Part shown: piece by piece, positions 62,391 to 64,000 of the stretch | How the letters are laid out: each line of letters starts with the position of its first letter | Numbering within the stretch: the stretch's first letter is position 1 | Assembly (NCBI RefSeq): GCF_017565305.1 | Contig: NZ_JAGEKP010000008.1 | Span: 124,001-188,000, forward strand | Length of the DNA stretch: 64,000 bases | Direction of reading: 5' to 3' | From: Leifsonia sp. TF02-11 | GTDB taxonomy: Bacteria > Actinomycetota > Actinomycetes > Actinomycetales > Microbacteriaceae | Translations under genes and position numbers: made by a program | Notes under the pieces: model-generated | The model's input: the letters and a program-made list of their open reading frames with translations, nothing else | Databases searched by the model: none | What the model was told of the DNA's origin: nothing

Positions 62391-62424
62391 GCGCGCACCG
62401 TATCCGCGAAGAAGGGACATTTGC

Positions 62425-63627
62425 GTGCCACAACTGTGGGCTGGAATTGACGCCGGCAAGACTCACCATCACTGCGTCGTCATCGACGAGGACGGGAAGA
62501 GGCACATCTCGCGCCGCTTCGCGAACACCGAGGCCGACATCCTCACCCTGCTGGGCGATGTCGCGGAAGCAGCGGACGGGGGCCAACTGCTCTGGGCCAC
62601 TGACCTCAACCACGGCGGCGCCGGGTTGATGAAGAGCGTCCTCGCTGATCACGGGCAGACGCTCTGCTATATCCCTGGCCGTGTCGTCGCCCACGCGTCG
62701 CATGCCTACCGGGGCGAGGCGAAGACGGACGCTAAGGATGCAGCGATCATTGCCGATCAGGCCCGGGTTCGCCGGGACTTGGAGGTCCTCCGTCTTCCGG
62801 ATGACATCACTGCCGAGTTGAAGATCCTGAGCAACCGCCGTGCCGATCTTGTCCAGGACCGAACCAGAATCATTAATAGGCTCCGGGCCCTGCTGCTGCA
62901 CTACTTCCCGGGGCTGGAGGGAGCGTTCGATTACGCCGCTACCAAGGGCCCGCTGATTCTGCTGACGCGCTACCAGACCGCGGCAGCGATTCGCGCGTCG
63001 GGCCAGGTCCGGATGACGGGGTGGCTGAGGAAGCAGGGCGTTCGCTTGCCGGCGCAGCTGGCGGCGAAGGCGCTCGAGGCCGCCAACGCCCAGCTGACGG
63101 TCGTCCATGGCGAAGCAGCAGCAGCGGCACTGGTCGCAAAGATCGCGGCGGACTTGCTTCACCTCCGCGAGGAGCTCCTCCAGCTCGACGGACAAATCGA
63201 AGCACGGTTGGCGGAGCACCCCTTCTCGCAGCAGCTGTTGTCGATCCCTGGCTTCGGGAAGCGGCTCGTGGCCGACTTCCTCGCCTCCACCGGCACGGAC
63301 CTGACGATGTTCGGAACTTCGGCACGGTTCGCTAGTTTCGCCGGCCTCGCGCCCGCGCCACGGGACTCGGGCAAGATCAACGGCAACCATCACAGGCCGC
63401 GCCGCTTCGACCGCCGGCTGATGAACGCGTGCTTCCTCTCCGCGTTCATCGCGTCGACAAACTGCCCGGTCTCCGCGGCCTACTACGACCGGAAAAGGCG
63501 TGAGGGGAAGACGCACAAGCAGGCCATCATTTCCCTCGCCCGACGGCGAATGAATGTCATCTGGGCGATGCTCCGTGACGGCACAATATTCGACAACGGA
63601 CACCCTCAACTCAGCTTGACAACCTGA
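62425..63627 (+). CDS. IS110-family transposase
   Basis: 400 residues from GTG 62425 with GAAGGGACA upstream. The N-terminal RuvC-like DEDD domain shows Asp9 (LWAGIDAGKTHHH), an acidic residue in LLWATDLN, and TDAKDA (Asp102, Asp105). The C-terminal Transposase_20 domain has LLSIPGFGKRLVADFL and FASFAGLAPAPRDSGK, where the family's catalytic Ser lies. It is intact, without frameshift or stop, so the element could be active. Confidence 0.93.
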   Translation: MPQLWAGIDAGKTHHHCVVIDEDGKRHISRRFANTEADILTLLGDVAEAADGGQLLWATDLNHGGAGLMKSVLADHGQTLCYIPGRVVAHASHAYRGEAKTDAKDAAIIADQARVRRDLEVLRLPDDITAELKILSNRRADLVQDRTRIINRLRALLLHYFPGLEGAFDYAATKGPLILLTRYQTAAAIRASGQVRMTGWLRKQGVRLPAQLAAKALEAANAQLTVVHGEAAAAALVAKIAADLLHLREELLQLDGQIEARLAEHPFSQQLLSIPGFGKRLVADFLASTGTDLTMFGTSARFASFAGLAPAPRDSGKINGNHHRPRRFDRRLMNACFLSAFIASTNCPVSAAYYDRKRREGKTHKQAIISLARRRMNVIWAMLRDGTIFDNGHPQLSLTT

Positions 63628-63701
63628 TTGAGAATCGCACTGCAGGTCGTCCATCGGGTCGACGGGCACGTAGTACTCGCCGACCCGATCCTCGAGCGCG
63701 C

Positions 63702-64000
63702 TCACGCGGTGACGGGCGGGAGGGTCGTGACGTCGCCGGTCGCGGGACCCTGGGGAACAGGTGGGGCCGCGATGGTGGCGCGAGTCGCGATGGGCGCGGG
63801 CGGGACGCCGGCGGCAGGCTGCGACGGGTCGGACGGTGTGACCACGGGAACGGTGGACACGATCGCGGCAGGGATGCTCGCGACGGCCGCGTTCTGGTAG
63901 GCGTTCGGCAGACCGTTCTTCAGGATGTCGCCGGCGGCGAGCAGCCCGGACACGACCGCGGACAGCACTGCCGCGGCGGCGATGAGCCCGAGCGTGTTGA
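63702..64000 (-). CDS. Hypothetical protein, 5' end outside window
   Basis: The last 98 codons are visible. A hydrophobic segment (LGLIAAAAVLSAVVSGLLAA) is followed by a Pro/Ala/Thr-rich, disordered C-terminal tail (for example PSDPSQPAAGVPPAP). It may be a membrane-anchored or exported protein. Its stop codon overlaps the GTG start of the 27-codon gene that the IS110 element interrupts, so the two were translationally coupled. Not recognised. Confidence 0.7.
   Translation of the reverse strand, partial: NTLGLIAAAAVLSAVVSGLLAAGDILKNGLPNAYQNAAVASIPAAIVSTVPVVTPSDPSQPAAGVPPAPIATRATIAAPPVPQGPATGDVTTLPPVTA

Larger units (their letters stand above)
62197..63634 (+). mobile_element. IS110-family insertion sequence (1438 bp)
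   Basis: The ends are set by rejoining the interrupted gene: a TC dinucleotide at 62195-62196 and another at 63635-63636 flank the element, and collapsing them restores an uninterrupted 27-codon gene. There are no terminal inverted repeats or longer target duplications, as expected for IS110. It contains a 228-bp 5' non-coding end and one transposase gene whose stop lies 7 bp before the right end. Confidence 0.88.
62182..63705 (-). pseudogene. 27-codon gene interrupted by IS110 insertion
   Basis: The head (63705-63635) starts with GTG overlapping the stop of the upstream gene (GTGA) and encodes VSALEDRVGEYYVPVD then PMDDLQC plus two bases of an Asp codon. The tail (62196-62182) supplies the last base and then Ser-Cys-Gln-stop. 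Rejoined across the IS110 core TC, the intact product has 27 residues and ends Cys-Asp-Ser-Cys-Gln, a C-terminal CxxC. Neither part makes sense alone. Function unknown; possibly a redox-active or metal-binding tail peptide. The insertion turns the frame into a 507-codon antisense read-through of the IS, which is not a real protein. Confidence 0.8.

Noticed and set aside
62336-63634. ATTGAGAA copies as target-site duplication of the IS
   Set aside because: If these were the borders the interrupted gene would not rejoin sensibly to its tail; the left copy is better explained as the donor guide within the RNA, identical to the right end of the element.
62182-63705. 507-codon minus-strand open frame across the IS110 element
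   Set aside because: It is antisense to the intact transposase and arises because the insertion keeps frame with the interrupted short gene; the central part has no family features and is rich in residues typical of shadow frames.

Overview
The window is one contiguous piece of a high-GC actinobacterial chromosome. The gene content (an actinobacterial-type myo-inositol cluster, treY/treZ/glgX, a CsbD-like stress protein, many MFS and two-component genes) and the codon use suggest a member of Microbacteriaceae such as a Leifsonia-like organism. That placement is inference; no rRNA or marker gene is present. Genes are densely packed, with many ATGA/GTGA start-stop overlaps.

Layout. 1-4352: a carbohydrate ABC importer (two permeases and a lipoprotein binding protein) with a divergent LacI regulator and a likely operator between them. 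4453-6167: ABC-2 exporter. 6294-9302: SDR, XRE regulator and NmrA-like protein. 9442-18776: complete inositol catabolism operon (iolC, a Cgl0159-type barrel protein, iolA, iolB, iolD, iolE, iolG) followed by a convergent GntR regulator. 18883-23479: LysE exporter, methyltransferase, and a TetR/DHA2 exporter/MarR drug-resistance-like block. 23562-26896: histidine kinase, response regulator and PAP2 phosphatase on the minus strand, facing a COG4705-like membrane protein across a perfect 22-bp dyad. 27016-36727: secreted protein, two APC amino-acid permeases, PHP protein, acetyl-CoA synthetase, and a GntR-controlled operon of two nitrilase-family amidohydrolases around a permease. 36739-45348: glycogen-to-trehalose genes (glgX, treZ, treY) with a Ser/Thr kinase coupled to glgX, plus csbD. 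45449-60556: regulators, small zinc-binding proteins, oxidoreductases, an exporter with its own two-component system, and a dienelactone-hydrolase-like enzyme. 60640-64000: tRNA-Arg(ACG), a short accessory stretch with two small HTH proteins and a lipoprotein, and an IS110-family element inserted in a 27-codon gene.

Two signals stand out. First, the IS110 element can be delimited to the base, because the gene it interrupts can be rejoined across a TC core. Its 5' non-coding end then contains four short segments that match, in the expected orientations, the left and right target flanks and the left and right element ends. This is a readable candidate bridge RNA. Second, the intergenic regions carry three unrelated families of long palindromic repeats. 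One (four copies) is a rigid 26-5-26 bp palindrome with paired compensatory base changes, one (two copies) is a 22-25 bp palindrome, and one is a 141-bp-period array of an eight-base motif. I recognise none of these families.

Several regulatory dyads sit next to their probable regulators: LacI, GntR (FadR type), ArsR, XRE, AraC/GlxA and an OmpR-type response regulator. No CRISPR array, prophage or rRNA operon is visible.
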